Assembly: GCA_030648155.1 (NCBI GenBank)
Contig: JAUSIK010000016.1
Coordinates: 145,944-209,943 of the forward strand
Length of the DNA: 64,000 nucleotides
Source: Nanobdellota archaeon
GTDB lineage: Archaea; Nanobdellota; Nanobdellia; Pacearchaeales; GW2011-AR1
Direction of reading: 5' to 3'
This document shows positions 41,204 to 51,483 of this stretch, piece after piece. Below the pieces are notes generated by a model, which had not been told where the DNA came from, did not search any database, and saw only the letters and a program-made list of their open reading frames with translations. Made by a program: the position numbers and the translations under genes. Numbering within the stretch: the first letter of the stretch is position 1; every line of letters begins with the position of its first letter.

Positions 41204-43966
41204 ATGGAAGAAAATAAAGAGAATAATTTTACTGATGATAAGGGGGGCATGGTACACTTGTCTGAAGAAGCCCTTATTAAAAACAGAAAAGAAAAAGTTC
41301 TAAAATTCATTAAAAAGAGATATGCTTTAATTGTTTACGCAATTTTAATTCTCATCGTCCTTCTTTCTATTCAAATTAGGATACTTCCTATGGAGATAGA
41401 TAGTACTACTCAAAAACCGAAACTATGGGATATTAGCACTGACTCATGGACACTTGGCCCTGACCTAGATCCATTTTTATTTTTGAGGTGGAGCGAATAT
41501 ATCGTGGATAATGGGGAATTATTCTCTATAGATCCAATGAGATATGCCCCTTTAGGATATGACGTTACAGGAGAATTACTTTTACATACATATCTAATGG
41601 TTTGGTTTCATAAAGTGGCCAGTTTATTTGGAAGCGAATCTATAACTTATTCTGCAATAATTTACCCTGTTTTTATGTTTGCTTTGACAGTTATTGCATT
41701 TTTCCTGTTTACAAGAAAAGCTTTTATAGACACAGTTGGAAAAATTAGGGCAAATATAATAGCATTGATTTCTAGTTTCTTTTTAACAGTACTCCCTGTG
41801 TTTTTGCCTAGAACTATTGCAGGTATTCCGGAAAAAGAGGCGAGTGCCTTCTTATTCATGTTTCTTTCTTTTTACTTCTTTTTATGTGCCTGGAAATTTG
41901 AAGGGACTAAAGGAAAAATAATTTTCGCCATATTAGCAGGTCTATCTACTGGAAGTATGGCATTAATTTGGGGAGGATATAGTTATGTATTTATTGGAAT
42001 AGCGGCTGCAGTATTCTTATCATTTCTTCTTGGAAATCTTGAAAAAAGAAATTATTTTGTATTACTTATATGGAATTTAGCAGCTTATGCTGTAATGATT
42101 CCATTTCCTTTAAGGTATTCTATAAAAAATCTAATGCTGAAAAGTTCAGTAATTGTTGCTGTAATAATATTGATTCATATGACTATCTTTAATACTCAAT
42201 TTAAGAAATATTTTGAAAATAAATGGCTAAACAAAATTCCTTCTCAATTGATTAGCGTTGCTGTGGCATCAATTGCCCTTTCTATACTTGCCACTATATT
42301 TTTAGGCATTGGATTTATCCCTAATCAAATTAGCAATATTGTACAAACATTGATTAGCCCTATTAGTTCTAGATTGATTCAAACTGTGGCAGAAAATAGA
42401 CAGCCTTTTTTTGTGGAATGGGTTGGAAATTTTGGGCCGGTTGTTAACAACTTCCCAATATTTTTCTGGCTATTTTTTATAGGGTCTATTTTGCTCTTTT
42501 ATCAATATATTAAAGCGCTAGGCCAGAAAGAAAGATTCTATTTAACCGGAGCATTTATTATTTTAATCAGTAGTATTTGTTTTAGCAGATATTCAGGAAA
42601 TAGTGTGTTAGATGGATCAACTAAAGTTAGCCTTATTTTTTATGCATTAGGATTTATATTATTTATTGGAATTTGCGGCATATATTATTTTAAAAATTAT
42701 AAAAAGAATAATTTAGAGATATTTAAAAATATAGACTTTAGTTTAAGTCTTGTAATAATTTTATTTTTACTTGGACTAATTTCCGCAAGAGGTTTAATAA
42801 GATTGGTTATGATTCTTGCACCTTTTGCTTCAATGGTAGTTGCATATTTTGCCGTACTTAGTGTCAGCAATACCAAAAAAAGCAAAGACGATTTGTTTAA
42901 AATATTTACATGGATCATAGCTATTATGGTAATAATCGCATCCTTATTTAGTGGTTGGCAGTTTTACAAAGAAGTAAGTTCCCAAGCGTCTGTTTATGCC
43001 CCATCGATATATACACAGCAATGGCAAAAAGCTATGGGATGGGTAAGAGATAATACACCACAGAATTCAATATTTGGCCATTGGTGGGATTATGGGTACT
43101 GGGTGCAATCTATGGGAAAAAGGTCAACAGTACTTGACGGAGGAAATGCTATATCTTATTGGAATCATTTAATGGGGAGATATGCTTTAACAGGCAATAA
43201 TGAAAGAGAAGCATTAGAATTTTTGTACGCACATAATACTACACATTTTTTAATTGATTCAAGCGATATAGGAAAATATAGCGCTTTTTCATTAATCGGA
43301 AGTGATACCAGTTATGATAGAGCAAGTAATCTCCCTACTTTTATTAAAGATAAAAGCCAAATACAGGAAACCAAAAACTCGACAATTTATTTGTATACTG
43401 GGGGAATTTATTTAGATCAAGATATTATCTATGAACAAAATGGATCGAAATTATTCCTTCCAGCTGGAAAGGCAGGTCTAGGTGCACTGCTTGTTGAGAA
43501 AGATTCTCAAGGAGTCATAATTAAAGTTGATGGGATATATGTTTACCAAGAAAACCAATATAGAATACCATTAAAATACGCTTTCTCTGAAGGGAAACTA
43601 TATGAATTTGATAATGGCCTCGAAGCAGGTATATACTTGATGCCTTTAGTAGAACAAACTAATCAGCAACTGGGCCTTGAAAAAGATGGTGCGTTAATTT
43701 ATTTATCTCAAAGAACAGTAAACTCTCAATTAGCTAGGCTATATTTTTATGATGATAAGAAATCTAACTTTAATTTAGTCCATAGTGAAGATGATTTTTT
43801 AGTAGCTCAATTAAAAGCTCAATCTCCTGAAGTTGAAGATATAATATATTATGGAGGGGTAAGAGGCCCTATAAAAATATGGGAAATTAACTATCCCGAA
43901 GATATTGAGTTTAAAGAGGAGTATCTAAGCACTGTGTATCCAGAGGAATTAGAAGTAATAAGATGA
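41204..43966 (+). CDS. aglB: Oligosaccharyltransferase AglB (STT3 family)
   Basis: The 920-residue protein has about 13 membrane helices. The catalytic motifs are GPDLDP (D-x-D, about residue 86) and WWDYGYW (residues 628-634). SSDIGKYSAFSLI acts as the DxxK-type sequon-binding motif, followed by a beta-rich C-terminal domain. AglB transfers lipid-linked glycans to Asn in N-x-S/T of secreted proteins such as the S-layer protein at 15932. ATTTATAAAAG lies upstream. The stop overlaps the AglH-like gene by four bases, so the pathway enzymes are coupled. Confidence 0.95.
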   Translation: MEENKENNFTDDKGGMVHLSEEALIKNRKEKVLKFIKKRYALIVYAILILIVLLSIQIRILPMEIDSTTQKPKLWDISTDSWTLGPDLDPFLFLRWSEYIVDNGELFSIDPMRYAPLGYDVTGELLLHTYLMVWFHKVASLFGSESITYSAIIYPVFMFALTVIAFFLFTRKAFIDTVGKIRANIIALISSFFLTVLPVFLPRTIAGIPEKEASAFLFMFLSFYFFLCAWKFEGTKGKIIFAILAGLSTGSMALIWGGYSYVFIGIAAAVFLSFLLGNLEKRNYFVLLIWNLAAYAVMIPFPLRYSIKNLMLKSSVIVAVIILIHMTIFNTQFKKYFENKWLNKIPSQLISVAVASIALSILATIFLGIGFIPNQISNIVQTLISPISSRLIQTVAENRQPFFVEWVGNFGPVVNNFPIFFWLFFIGSILLFYQYIKALGQKERFYLTGAFIILISSICFSRYSGNSVLDGSTKVSLIFYALGFILFIGICGIYYFKNYKKNNLEIFKNIDFSLSLVIILFLLGLISARGLIRLVMILAPFASMVVAYFAVLSVSNTKKSKDDLFKIFTWIIAIMVIIASLFSGWQFYKEVSSQASVYAPSIYTQQWQKAMGWVRDNTPQNSIFGHWWDYGYWVQSMGKRSTVLDGGNAISYWNHLMGRYALTGNNEREALEFLYAHNTTHFLIDSSDIGKYSAFSLIGSDTSYDRASNLPTFIKDKSQIQETKNSTIYLYTGGIYLDQDIIYEQNGSKLFLPAGKAGLGALLVEKDSQGVIIKVDGIYVYQENQYRIPLKYAFSEGKLYEFDNGLEAGIYLMPLVEQTNQQLGLEKDGALIYLSQRTVNSQLARLYFYDDKKSNFNLVHSEDDFLVAQLKAQSPEVEDIIYYGGVRGPIKIWEINYPEDIEFKEEYLSTVYPEELEVIR

Positions 43967-44991
43967 GTACTGGTATTCTAGCCATACCTATTCTAGCAAG
44001 CTTTTTTGTAGTTTTATTCTTAACTCCTTTTTGGATTAGAAAGGCGAAACAAATAGGCCTAGTATGGGATGACATGAATAAATTAAATTCAAAAAAAATT
44101 GCTGGATCTGGAGGAATTATGACTATTTGCGGATTTATTATTGGGGTATTACTTTATATTGCATATGTAGTTTTTATATTAGGAAAATACAATTTTAGAT
44201 TGATTGAAATTTTTGCATTATTAAATGTAATTTTAATATTGGCTGGTGTAGGATTAATTGATGATTTGCTAGGCTGGAGAATGGGGGGATTATCCAGAAG
44301 ATCTAGACTTATACTAGTTGCCTTTGCAGCAATACCATTGATGGCAATTAATGCTGGAAAAAGTATAGTTTCTCTTCCATTTATAGGGATGGTCGATCTA
44401 GGATTGATTTATCCATTAATTATGATCCCCATTGGCATTGCTGGAGCAACTTACACTTTTAATATGCTTGCTGGATTTAATGGACTAGAGGCTGGCCAAG
44501 GTATAATTTTAATTGGAGCTGTTTCTATTGTAGCTTATATTATGGGGAATTCCTGGCTTACTATCATAGGATTATGCATGGTTGTGGCACTTTGCGCCTT
44601 TCTTTTTTATAACTTTTATCCAGCAATGGTTTTCCCAGGAGATTCATTGACTTATTGTGTAGGCGGGCTAATAGCAGTTATTTCAATATTAGGAAATTTT
44701 GAAAAAATTGCCCTTTTCTTTTTTTTGCCTTATATCATTGAAGTAGTTTTAAAGTCAAGAGGCAAACTAATTAAGCAAAGTTTTGGATTGCCTAAAGAAG
44801 ATGGGAGTCTAGACTTAAGGTATGATAAAATTTATGGACTAGAACATGCATCTATAGCTCTAATGAAAAAACTTGGTATCAAACCAACTGAAAAAAAAGT
44901 CGTATTTTCAATATGGGGTATTCAAATAATAATTGTGATAATAGGTTTCCTAATATTTGGAAAGGGGATAATGGAATATGCAAATCAATAA
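43963..44991 (+). CDS. aglH: AglH-like UDP-GlcNAc:polyprenyl-phosphate GlcNAc-1-phosphate transferase
   Basis: The 342-residue polytopic protein belongs to the WecA/MraY/ALG7 family. Landmarks are the early GSGGIMT, the Mg-binding DDLLGW (residues 102-107), NMLAGFNGLEAGQG and FPGDS. The family moves a sugar-1-phosphate from a nucleotide sugar to dolichyl phosphate, the first step of lipid-linked glycan assembly. It overlaps aglB by four bases and the flippase by 14, so all three are co-translated. GlcNAc as the sugar is taken from the family, not seen. Confidence 0.88.
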   Translation: MSTGILAIPILASFFVVLFLTPFWIRKAKQIGLVWDDMNKLNSKKIAGSGGIMTICGFIIGVLLYIAYVVFILGKYNFRLIEIFALLNVILILAGVGLIDDLLGWRMGGLSRRSRLILVAFAAIPLMAINAGKSIVSLPFIGMVDLGLIYPLIMIPIGIAGATYTFNMLAGFNGLEAGQGIILIGAVSIVAYIMGNSWLTIIGLCMVVALCAFLFYNFYPAMVFPGDSLTYCVGGLIAVISILGNFEKIALFFFLPYIIEVVLKSRGKLIKQSFGLPKEDGSLDLRYDKIYGLEHASIALMKKLGIKPTEKKVVFSIWGIQIIIVIIGFLIFGKGIMEYANQ

Positions 44992-46183
44992 AAGTCTTGT
45001 AAAAGGGAGTATAGTACTATTAATTGCTTTTAATATTTATAATGCACTTAATTTTTTCTTTCATTTTGCCATGGTGAGGATAATGAGTGTTGTAGAATAT
45101 GGAGTTTTGGCATCTCTTTTTTCAATCATTTATATTTTGGCAGTTTTTACTGAATCAATACAAACCATAATAACCAAATATACTGCGAAAGAAGAAAATA
45201 TTGGCAAGATAAAAAATATATTTAAAAAATCTTTTAAAAAAGCCTTTTTAGTTTCAATATTTTTATTTGGTATTTACTGCATTTTAGCAATTCCTCTTGC
45301 CCATTATATGAAGATTGATTATCCTTTGATGATATTAAATGGAACAATCATTATTTTGGCTTTTCTTAGCCCAATAGGCCGTGGAATTTTGCAGGGAAAA
45401 AAGAAATTTTCTGCATTAGGCATAAATATGATTATAGAATCCTTGGGAAAATTTATTTTAGCACTTTTATTTGTTTACTGGGGATGGTCGGTTTATGGGG
45501 CTATTACTGCAACTATTTTAGGAGTAATAATTGCATTGCTACTCTCTTTTATTAATATCAGTGATATTCTAAAGAAAAAAGAAGAAAAAGCCCAAACAGA
45601 GGGTATTTATGGATATACAAAACCAACATTTTTCATTATGATGGCTATACTAGTATTTTACAGCATCGATATTATAATGGCAAAAATATTTTTTCCGGAT
45701 GATCTTGCTGGAGCTTATGCAATAGCTTCGATATTGGCAAAAACGATTTTTTTTGGAACACAACCAATAGGCCGAGCTATGTTTCCCTTAACAGCAGAAA
45801 ATAATGAAAATAAAAAGAAATCTGAAAATTTATTTGGAAATTCTCTAGTCATTTTAGCAATCGGGATTATTACGGCATTAGCATTATTTTATTTTATCCC
45901 CGACCTGATAATAAAGGTATTTTCTGGAAAAGAAGTTATTGAATCTTCAGCCATATTATTTTATCTTGGCATATCAATGAGTTTAATGTCCATATCAAAT
46001 TTAATTTTATTGTATAAACTTTCATTAGGAAAAATTAAGGGCTATTTTCTACTATATGTATTTATTGCTCTTGAAATATTTTTATTAAGCTGGTTTTCAA
46101 ATGATCTAGTGCAGTTTTCTTTAGCATTGGTCGCGGCCTCTACTGCATTTCTCTGGGGAAGCATTGTTCTTGTAGATGATTGA
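44978..46183 (+). CDS. Polysaccharide/lipid-linked oligosaccharide flippase (Wzx-like)
   Basis: The 401-residue protein has about 12 membrane helices with MATE-like/PST layout. It opens with SIVLLIAFNIYNALNFFFHF and includes RIMSVVEYGVLASL and GRGILQGKKKFSALG. Such proteins flip lipid-linked glycans across the membrane so that AglB can use them. It overlaps the AglH-like gene by 14 bases. It is convergent with the glycosyltransferase ending at 46186. Confidence 0.87.
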   Translation: MQINKSLVKGSIVLLIAFNIYNALNFFFHFAMVRIMSVVEYGVLASLFSIIYILAVFTESIQTIITKYTAKEENIGKIKNIFKKSFKKAFLVSIFLFGIYCILAIPLAHYMKIDYPLMILNGTIIILAFLSPIGRGILQGKKKFSALGINMIIESLGKFILALLFVYWGWSVYGAITATILGVIIALLLSFINISDILKKKEEKAQTEGIYGYTKPTFFIMMAILVFYSIDIIMAKIFFPDDLAGAYAIASILAKTIFFGTQPIGRAMFPLTAENNENKKKSENLFGNSLVILAIGIITALALFYFIPDLIIKVFSGKEVIESSAILFYLGISMSLMSISNLILLYKLSLGKIKGYFLLYVFIALEIFLLSWFSNDLVQFSLALVAASTAFLWGSIVLVDD

Positions 46184-46185
46184 TT

Positions 46186-46911
46186 TTAATTTGGAAGAGA
46201 AAGTTTGACTTCTTTTTTAAATTTCCAGTAAATTAAAGTCCAAATGGCCTGAATGCCATCTTTCCAATTTATTTTTTTACCTTCTTCTATTGATCGTGGA
46301 GAATATGAAATTGGAATTTCTTTTATTTTTATTCCTTGTTTTAATATGCGCGCCGTTATTTCAGGCTCAAAATCAAAATGGTTTGCTTTTATATCTAATT
46401 TTTTTATGATATCTGATTTAAAGACCTTATAACAGGTTTCCATATCCGTTATTTTTGAATTATAAAGAACTTTAGTTAAAAAGGTCAGGAATTTATTCCC
46501 CATAAAATAAACTTTGTACATTGGTTTATGTGATTGAAGAAAACGAGAACCATAAACAACTAGGGCCTCTTTTCTAATAATTGGAGCAATTAATTTCTTA
46601 TAATCCTGGGGGTTATACTCCAAATCGGCATCTTGAACAGTTATTATATCTCCTGTGCAATGTTCTATTCCTTTTTTTATTGCAGAACCTTTACCTCCAT
46701 TTTTTTTTGAAATATATTTAATCTGAAGACTTTTTATTTTACTTTTAGACCTAATATACTTATTTATAATTTTTTCAGATTGATCAATACTTCCGTCGTT
46801 AACAATTATTATTTCTTTAGTTAAATTTAGATTTAGTGATGTTAATTTTTCGAGTATTTTTAAAATCGTTTTTTCTTCATTGTAAACTGGGACTATTATT
46901 GAAATTTTCAT
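46186..46911 (-). CDS. GT2 glycosyltransferase, dolichyl-phosphate mannosyl/glucosyltransferase-like
   Basis: The start at ATG 46911 overlaps the previous stop as ATGA and gives the typical MKISIIVPVYNEEKTI opening. The 241-residue protein has VNDGSIDQS, GKGSAIKKG, the metal-binding VQDADLEYNP and GSRFL. This is close to Dpm1-type enzymes that charge dolichyl phosphate with one sugar. It lacks C-terminal membrane helices. The upstream partner is a membrane glycosyltransferase that would use such a lipid-sugar. Confidence 0.88.
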   Translation of the reverse strand: MKISIIVPVYNEEKTILKILEKLTSLNLNLTKEIIIVNDGSIDQSEKIINKYIRSKSKIKSLQIKYISKKNGGKGSAIKKGIEHCTGDIITVQDADLEYNPQDYKKLIAPIIRKEALVVYGSRFLQSHKPMYKVYFMGNKFLTFLTKVLYNSKITDMETCYKVFKSDIIKKLDIKANHFDFEPEITARILKQGIKIKEIPISYSPRSIEEGKKINWKDGIQAIWTLIYWKFKKEVKLSLPN

Positions 46912-48767
46912 TTTTTGACAATTAAATAAAATACATAAATTGGACTTAGTGAAGTAATTATTAGGGCCAATACAACAATCCAATGTGCTAATTTATCTAG
47001 AGCATTATTATAAAATCCTTGCGCATGATAATAATCGAATTGCCTTTCTATTGGTTTGTATCCTATATCATAGAGAAACCAATTTTTAGGCTGACTTGCA
47101 AGTAAAATTATTGAGTCTTTCAAAGTCATACTCCCACGATAAACGTTTAAAATATCCTCTTTCCTATTTTTTAAAACAGGGAAATAGGCCTCTTCTTCAT
47201 AAGGTTCAGAAATGGTTTCCATCAATTGGCCATTAATTTTAAATAAATTTACAAGTGATTCCATGGTGGCGTTCAACTCGGGCTGGTCTTTTATAGTGCC
47301 CCATCCGCAATCATCTTTAATGCATTCAATAAAATATATATCTACTGTTATTTCTTTTCCTGGAATCTCGTCCTTTTTCGATAAAAGATTTAAAAAATCT
47401 GTTCCTTCCAAATATGGCCTTCCTTGCAACGGCCAATTAATTCTTCCCCTATAAATTCTGCTGTCGGCAATAATTAATGCGTTCTGAGGAATTTTGTCAT
47501 CTTTGAAATCCATAAATTGAGCCATGTGGCTTTTACCATAAAAATGATGTGCGCCAAGACTTTGCTGAGGTGTTGTTCCTAAATAAAATAAGGAAAATAT
47601 AAATAATGAGGCAAAAATTATTTGTATTGAATTTCTTTTTGATATTTTATGGGATATTTCTGATACTATAAATCCTGCGAGAGGGGCTAGTAAAACTTCC
47701 ATAAATATATAATGTTTTGGCAGTAATATTATGGAAGCCAAAAATGGTAGTGCAAAAAATATACTTGTGAGGAAGAGAAGTACATAAGGCCGATAATTCT
47801 TCCTGTAAACAGTAATAAGGATTATTCCCCCCCACCCTAATAAAAAAATAACGGGATCTCCCTTTAAAATGAATTCGAATGAAGAAATAATAGTTGGTTT
47901 TTTAGCAGAGGAATGTTGTGAATTTCCAAAAATAAGGCCTTTCCAATCGTTTTTTGCGTTAAATTGATGATCCCAGCCATAAAATTGCTCTGAAATATTC
48001 TTCCCTAAGCCTAGAGATCTTGTAAATTGAAGATCTAGGAAACCCTTATCTTGGTACAATAAAAAATTATGGGTAAGTGCAGGGATGGTAAATATAAATG
48101 CAGCCGCTAGGAATAGGGAGATATTTTTGAAATTATTTTTGCTAAATATCACTTTCTTTTCCCTTTTCATCCAATAGACATAAAATAAAAGCATTGATGG
48201 GATAAACAGCAGCGGGTAAACTTTGGTGTAAATTGCTAGTCCGAAAAAGACTCCGCTAATCATATAAAAAATGCTTTTGTCATTTTTTAAAGCTTTGATA
48301 AAAAGAAGCATTCCCAAAAGTACGAAAAACATTGTCATTACATCCATTTCAGCAATAGTATTCTTTATGTGAAAAGGGGCTATTGCAAGAAGAAAAGCTG
48401 AAGATAAGGATGCTCTTTCATCAAAAAATTCTCTTGATAATAAATAAATAACTAAAATTGAAATTGATCCAAATATCAATGCAGCCATTCTCGAGGCTAA
48501 TTGGGTAGTGCCTAATACCTCATACATGATGCTGGTAAAAGCGAACCATAGGCCTGAAGATTGATCATAGGTAATTAGCCTTCCTTCAGAAAAGAAATCG
48601 ATGGCATGAGTTACAAAGTGCGTATCATCTCCGCCTACAGTAAGATTTACAGCTGCAATTAACCTTAAAACGAACCCTAATAGCAAAATTAATATTAAAT
48701 AAAATGTTGATTTTTTTATACTGAAAATTTTGTCTATGGCCTTATCTAGAAAAGATATACTTTCCAT
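46908..48767 (-). CDS. GT39/ArnT-type membrane glycosyltransferase
   Basis: The 619-residue protein has about 12 membrane helices and an extracytoplasmic C-terminal part with paired Cys (ECIKDDCGW). The first loop carries VGGDDTHF, the acidic catalytic pair of GT-C enzymes of the PMT/ArnT type that take sugars from polyprenyl-phosphate donors. SAFLLAIAPFHIKNTIAEMD is the family's second motif. Its partner at 46186 would make the donor. AGTTTATATATC is 27 bases upstream on the - strand. Confidence 0.85.
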   Translation of the reverse strand: MESISFLDKAIDKIFSIKKSTFYLILILLLGFVLRLIAAVNLTVGGDDTHFVTHAIDFFSEGRLITYDQSSGLWFAFTSIMYEVLGTTQLASRMAALIFGSISILVIYLLSREFFDERASLSSAFLLAIAPFHIKNTIAEMDVMTMFFVLLGMLLFIKALKNDKSIFYMISGVFFGLAIYTKVYPLLFIPSMLLFYVYWMKREKKVIFSKNNFKNISLFLAAAFIFTIPALTHNFLLYQDKGFLDLQFTRSLGLGKNISEQFYGWDHQFNAKNDWKGLIFGNSQHSSAKKPTIISSFEFILKGDPVIFLLGWGGIILITVYRKNYRPYVLLFLTSIFFALPFLASIILLPKHYIFMEVLLAPLAGFIVSEISHKISKRNSIQIIFASLFIFSLFYLGTTPQQSLGAHHFYGKSHMAQFMDFKDDKIPQNALIIADSRIYRGRINWPLQGRPYLEGTDFLNLLSKKDEIPGKEITVDIYFIECIKDDCGWGTIKDQPELNATMESLVNLFKINGQLMETISEPYEEEAYFPVLKNRKEDILNVYRGSMTLKDSIILLASQPKNWFLYDIGYKPIERQFDYYHAQGFYNNALDKLAHWIVVLALIITSLSPIYVFYLIVKK

Positions 48768-48839
48768 GGTTTTTAGTTGTATTTACGATATATAAACTAT
48801 TGTGTAAATAAGTTTAAAAGAAAGTACTATTGTTAACAT

Positions 48840-49625
48840 ATGATGGAAAAAGCCTCTATAATAATCCCTGCTTATAATGAAGAAAAAAGGATAGGGAAAA
48901 CTTTAGAAAGTTATGGCCTGTACTTTAATCGGCTAAAACTGAATAAAAAAATAGATTATGAGTTATTAGTGGTAATTAATAACACAATTGATAATACTGA
49001 AAATGTAGTAAAAACTAGCATGATTAGGAATCCATCAATAAGGTACCTTAATTTTAAAAAAGGAGGCAAGGGTTTTGCGGTTATTGAAGGATTTAAGGAT
49101 GCTTTAACTAGAGATAATTCAATTATAGGGTTCGTTGATGCTGACATGTCAACCCCTCCTGAAGAATATTGGAAATTAATTAGCTCATTAAAAAAATGTG
49201 ATGGCGTCATTGCTAGCAGATACATTGCTGGTTCTATCGTAAATCCGAGACAGACTTTTCAAAGAATTGTTGTTTCACGAATATTCAATGGGCTAATTAG
49301 AATAGTTTTAATGATGCCTTACCGCGATACACAATGCGGTGCTAAAGTTTTTAGCAGAAAAACCATTGAGGATAATTTAAATTCCCTTTCAATGTCAAAA
49401 TGGGCTTTTGATGTAGACTTAATTTATAGTATGAAAAAAAAGGGATTTAAAATTAGAGAAGTTCCAACTTATTGGAGTGACAAAGAATATTCGCACATTA
49501 ATTTTTTTAAGGCCGGGCCATGGATGGCATTAGGAGTTATTAGATTGAGACTCCTAAACTCTCCCCTTAAGGATCTAATTAGAGTCTATGATAAACTCTT
49601 GAATAAAATATGGAGATTAAAATGA
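48840..49625 (+). CDS. GT2 glycosyltransferase, ALG5/dolichyl-phosphate beta-glucosyltransferase-like
   Basis: The 261-residue protein begins KASIIIPAYNEEKRIGKTL and has KGGKGFAVIEGF, the D-x-D FVDADMSTPPEEYW, IASRYIAGS and YRDTQCGAKVFSR. The order is that of ALG5-like enzymes. It has no membrane helix. GTTTAAAAG lies about 25 bases before the first of two ATGs. It heads a three-gene run linked by four-base overlaps with 49622 and 50506. Confidence 0.87.
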   Translation: MMEKASIIIPAYNEEKRIGKTLESYGLYFNRLKLNKKIDYELLVVINNTIDNTENVVKTSMIRNPSIRYLNFKKGGKGFAVIEGFKDALTRDNSIIGFVDADMSTPPEEYWKLISSLKKCDGVIASRYIAGSIVNPRQTFQRIVVSRIFNGLIRIVLMMPYRDTQCGAKVFSRKTIEDNLNSLSMSKWAFDVDLIYSMKKKGFKIREVPTYWSDKEYSHINFFKAGPWMALGVIRLRLLNSPLKDLIRVYDKLLNKIWRLK

Positions 49626-50509
49626 AATTAAGCGCCGTTATACCTGTAGCCCCTGATAGAAAACTGGAAATTTTAGAGAATGCTGATAAATTTAAAGATA
49701 AAATAGAACTGATAGTAGTAAAAGGAACAAATACTTCTAAAAATAGAAACCAGGGGATAAAGAAAGCTAAAACTGATTTTATTGCTTTTTTGAACGCCCA
49801 TACAATTCTTCCAGAAAACTGGGTTGAAGAAGTTGAAAAGTTTTTTATTGAAAATCCTGAAATAGATGTAGTTGGGGGGCCTCAACTCACAAACAAAAAT
49901 GAGAAGACCTTTATAAGGGCAAGCGGATATGCTTTAAGCTCGATCTTTGGAGCTGCTGATGCAAGCACTAGATATAGACTTAAAAGAATAAAATTAAACG
50001 CAAATGAAAAACATTTAACTTCTGCAAATTTAATCTGCAAGAAACATGTACTTAAGAAAATTAAATTTGACGAGGAATTATATCCTGGAGAAGACCCAAA
50101 ATTTATTTCAGATGCTATAAATGCTGGTTTTAAAGTGGCATATGCCCCTAGCATTTATGTCTATCATAAAAGAAGAACCGATTTTAAAAGTCTGACAAGA
50201 CAAATATTTAATTACGGTTTAGTAAGGCCTAGAAAAGAAAAGTTTTTTGATACCTTAAGAAAACCTATTTTTTTAGTTCCGAGTATTTTTGTTTTATATC
50301 TTGCTTTATTGCCTACACTAATTTCAATTAATATTTTACTTCTTACCCCTCTTGTCTTATATGGCGTATTAAGCCTAGGATTTAGCATATATGAACTCAT
50401 AAAAAATAAAGATCCCGCTTCAATAATTTTATTGCCTTTACTGTTTATTACTATTCATCTAAGCTATGGAGTTGGATTTATATATGGGAGTGTAAAAAGA
50501 AAGACATGA
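49622..50509 (+). CDS. GT2-like glycosyltransferase with altered DxD motif
   Basis: The start at ATG 49622 overlaps the previous stop as ATGA. The 295-residue protein has KLSAVIPVAPDRKLEIL, KNRNQGIKKAKTDFIAFLNAH split across two strands, and late membrane helices (residues 215-240 and 265-285). At the place of the metal-binding D-x-D there is N-A-H, which is unusual for this fold. GEDPKFISDAINAGFKVAYA is the acceptor-side motif of GT2. The donor and acceptor are unknown. Confidence 0.8.
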   Translation: MKLSAVIPVAPDRKLEILENADKFKDKIELIVVKGTNTSKNRNQGIKKAKTDFIAFLNAHTILPENWVEEVEKFFIENPEIDVVGGPQLTNKNEKTFIRASGYALSSIFGAADASTRYRLKRIKLNANEKHLTSANLICKKHVLKKIKFDEELYPGEDPKFISDAINAGFKVAYAPSIYVYHKRRTDFKSLTRQIFNYGLVRPRKEKFFDTLRKPIFLVPSIFVLYLALLPTLISINILLLTPLVLYGVLSLGFSIYELIKNKDPASIILLPLLFITIHLSYGVGFIYGSVKRKT

Positions 50510-51483
50510 AACCTAAAATAAGTTTTGTAACACCTATGAAAGAAAAAGATTTTAGAGTTATTAAACTATTAGATTCAATAAAATCTCAAAATTATCCTAA
50601 AAATAAAATTGAAGTTATAATAACTGATGGTGGAAGCAACCCTGATGTTTTGAAAAAATGCAAGGAATATTCTTTCGTTAAAATATACCATAACCCTAAG
50701 GGATTTGCAGAGGGTGCTGGAATGGGCAAGGATCAGGGAATATGGAAATCAACAGGAGAATTTGTCGTTATTGCTGAATCAGATATAGAATTAATAGGCA
50801 ATGAATGGATAAATAATATGCTTAAACCACTTGAGAAAGACAAGGAGATATTTGCAAGTGTTCCAAGGCTATATGTAAACCCTGCAGATAATTTTACAAA
50901 CCGATATTTAAGTTATGTTGGAGTTGACCCTTTTGCAGTACAAAGATCAATTGAAGGGCAATTAGAGCTTAATCAAAGGTTAATCAAGAGAAAAGAAAAT
51001 TATTTTATAGAGATTCTTAATAAAGATAAACCTTACTGCATGGGGAGCAATGGATTTATGTTTAGAAAATCTTTAATAAAGAAGGTTGGAGATTATGCGC
51101 AGGATGTTGAATTTATTGCAAGACTGGCAAAGGCTGACATTGTCAAATTCGCTGTTGTTAATAATGCGAGAATCTGGCATAAAAACGTAAAAGGATTATA
51201 TGATTTCCTTAAAAAAAGAGTAAAGTGGACTCGGAATTATACAACTATCTACATCAGTGAGAAGAAAGACTTCAATTGGATAACTGATAAAAAGGAATTT
51301 GTAATTAATGTTGCTAGTAATTTGCTCGTATTTCCTAATATCCCAATTAGTATTAAGAAATCGGTAGAATATAGGGATTCTTCATGGTTACTGCATTCTC
51401 CTTTAATGTTTTTATCCACTGCGTTAAATATTTATTTTAGCCTGACATCGAAGAAAATGATGAAGCAGATATTAGGGATTTAA
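50506..51483 (+). CDS. GT2 glycosyltransferase
   Basis: The 325-residue protein begins KISFVTPMKEKDFRVIKLLD and has IITDGGSNPDVLKKC, IAESDIEL at the metal-binding place and CMGSNGFMFRKS. An ED-type motif DVEFIARLAKADI comes before WHKNVKGLYDFLKKRVKW. The family transfers one sugar from a nucleotide donor. It overlaps the 49622 gene by four bases and ends in the 38-base repeat, its last base being the repeat's first. Confidence 0.85.
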   Translation: MKPKISFVTPMKEKDFRVIKLLDSIKSQNYPKNKIEVIITDGGSNPDVLKKCKEYSFVKIYHNPKGFAEGAGMGKDQGIWKSTGEFVVIAESDIELIGNEWINNMLKPLEKDKEIFASVPRLYVNPADNFTNRYLSYVGVDPFAVQRSIEGQLELNQRLIKRKENYFIEILNKDKPYCMGSNGFMFRKSLIKKVGDYAQDVEFIARLAKADIVKFAVVNNARIWHKNVKGLYDFLKKRVKWTRNYTTIYISEKKDFNWITDKKEFVINVASNLLVFPNIPISIKKSVEYRDSSWLLHSPLMFLSTALNIYFSLTSKKMMKQILGI

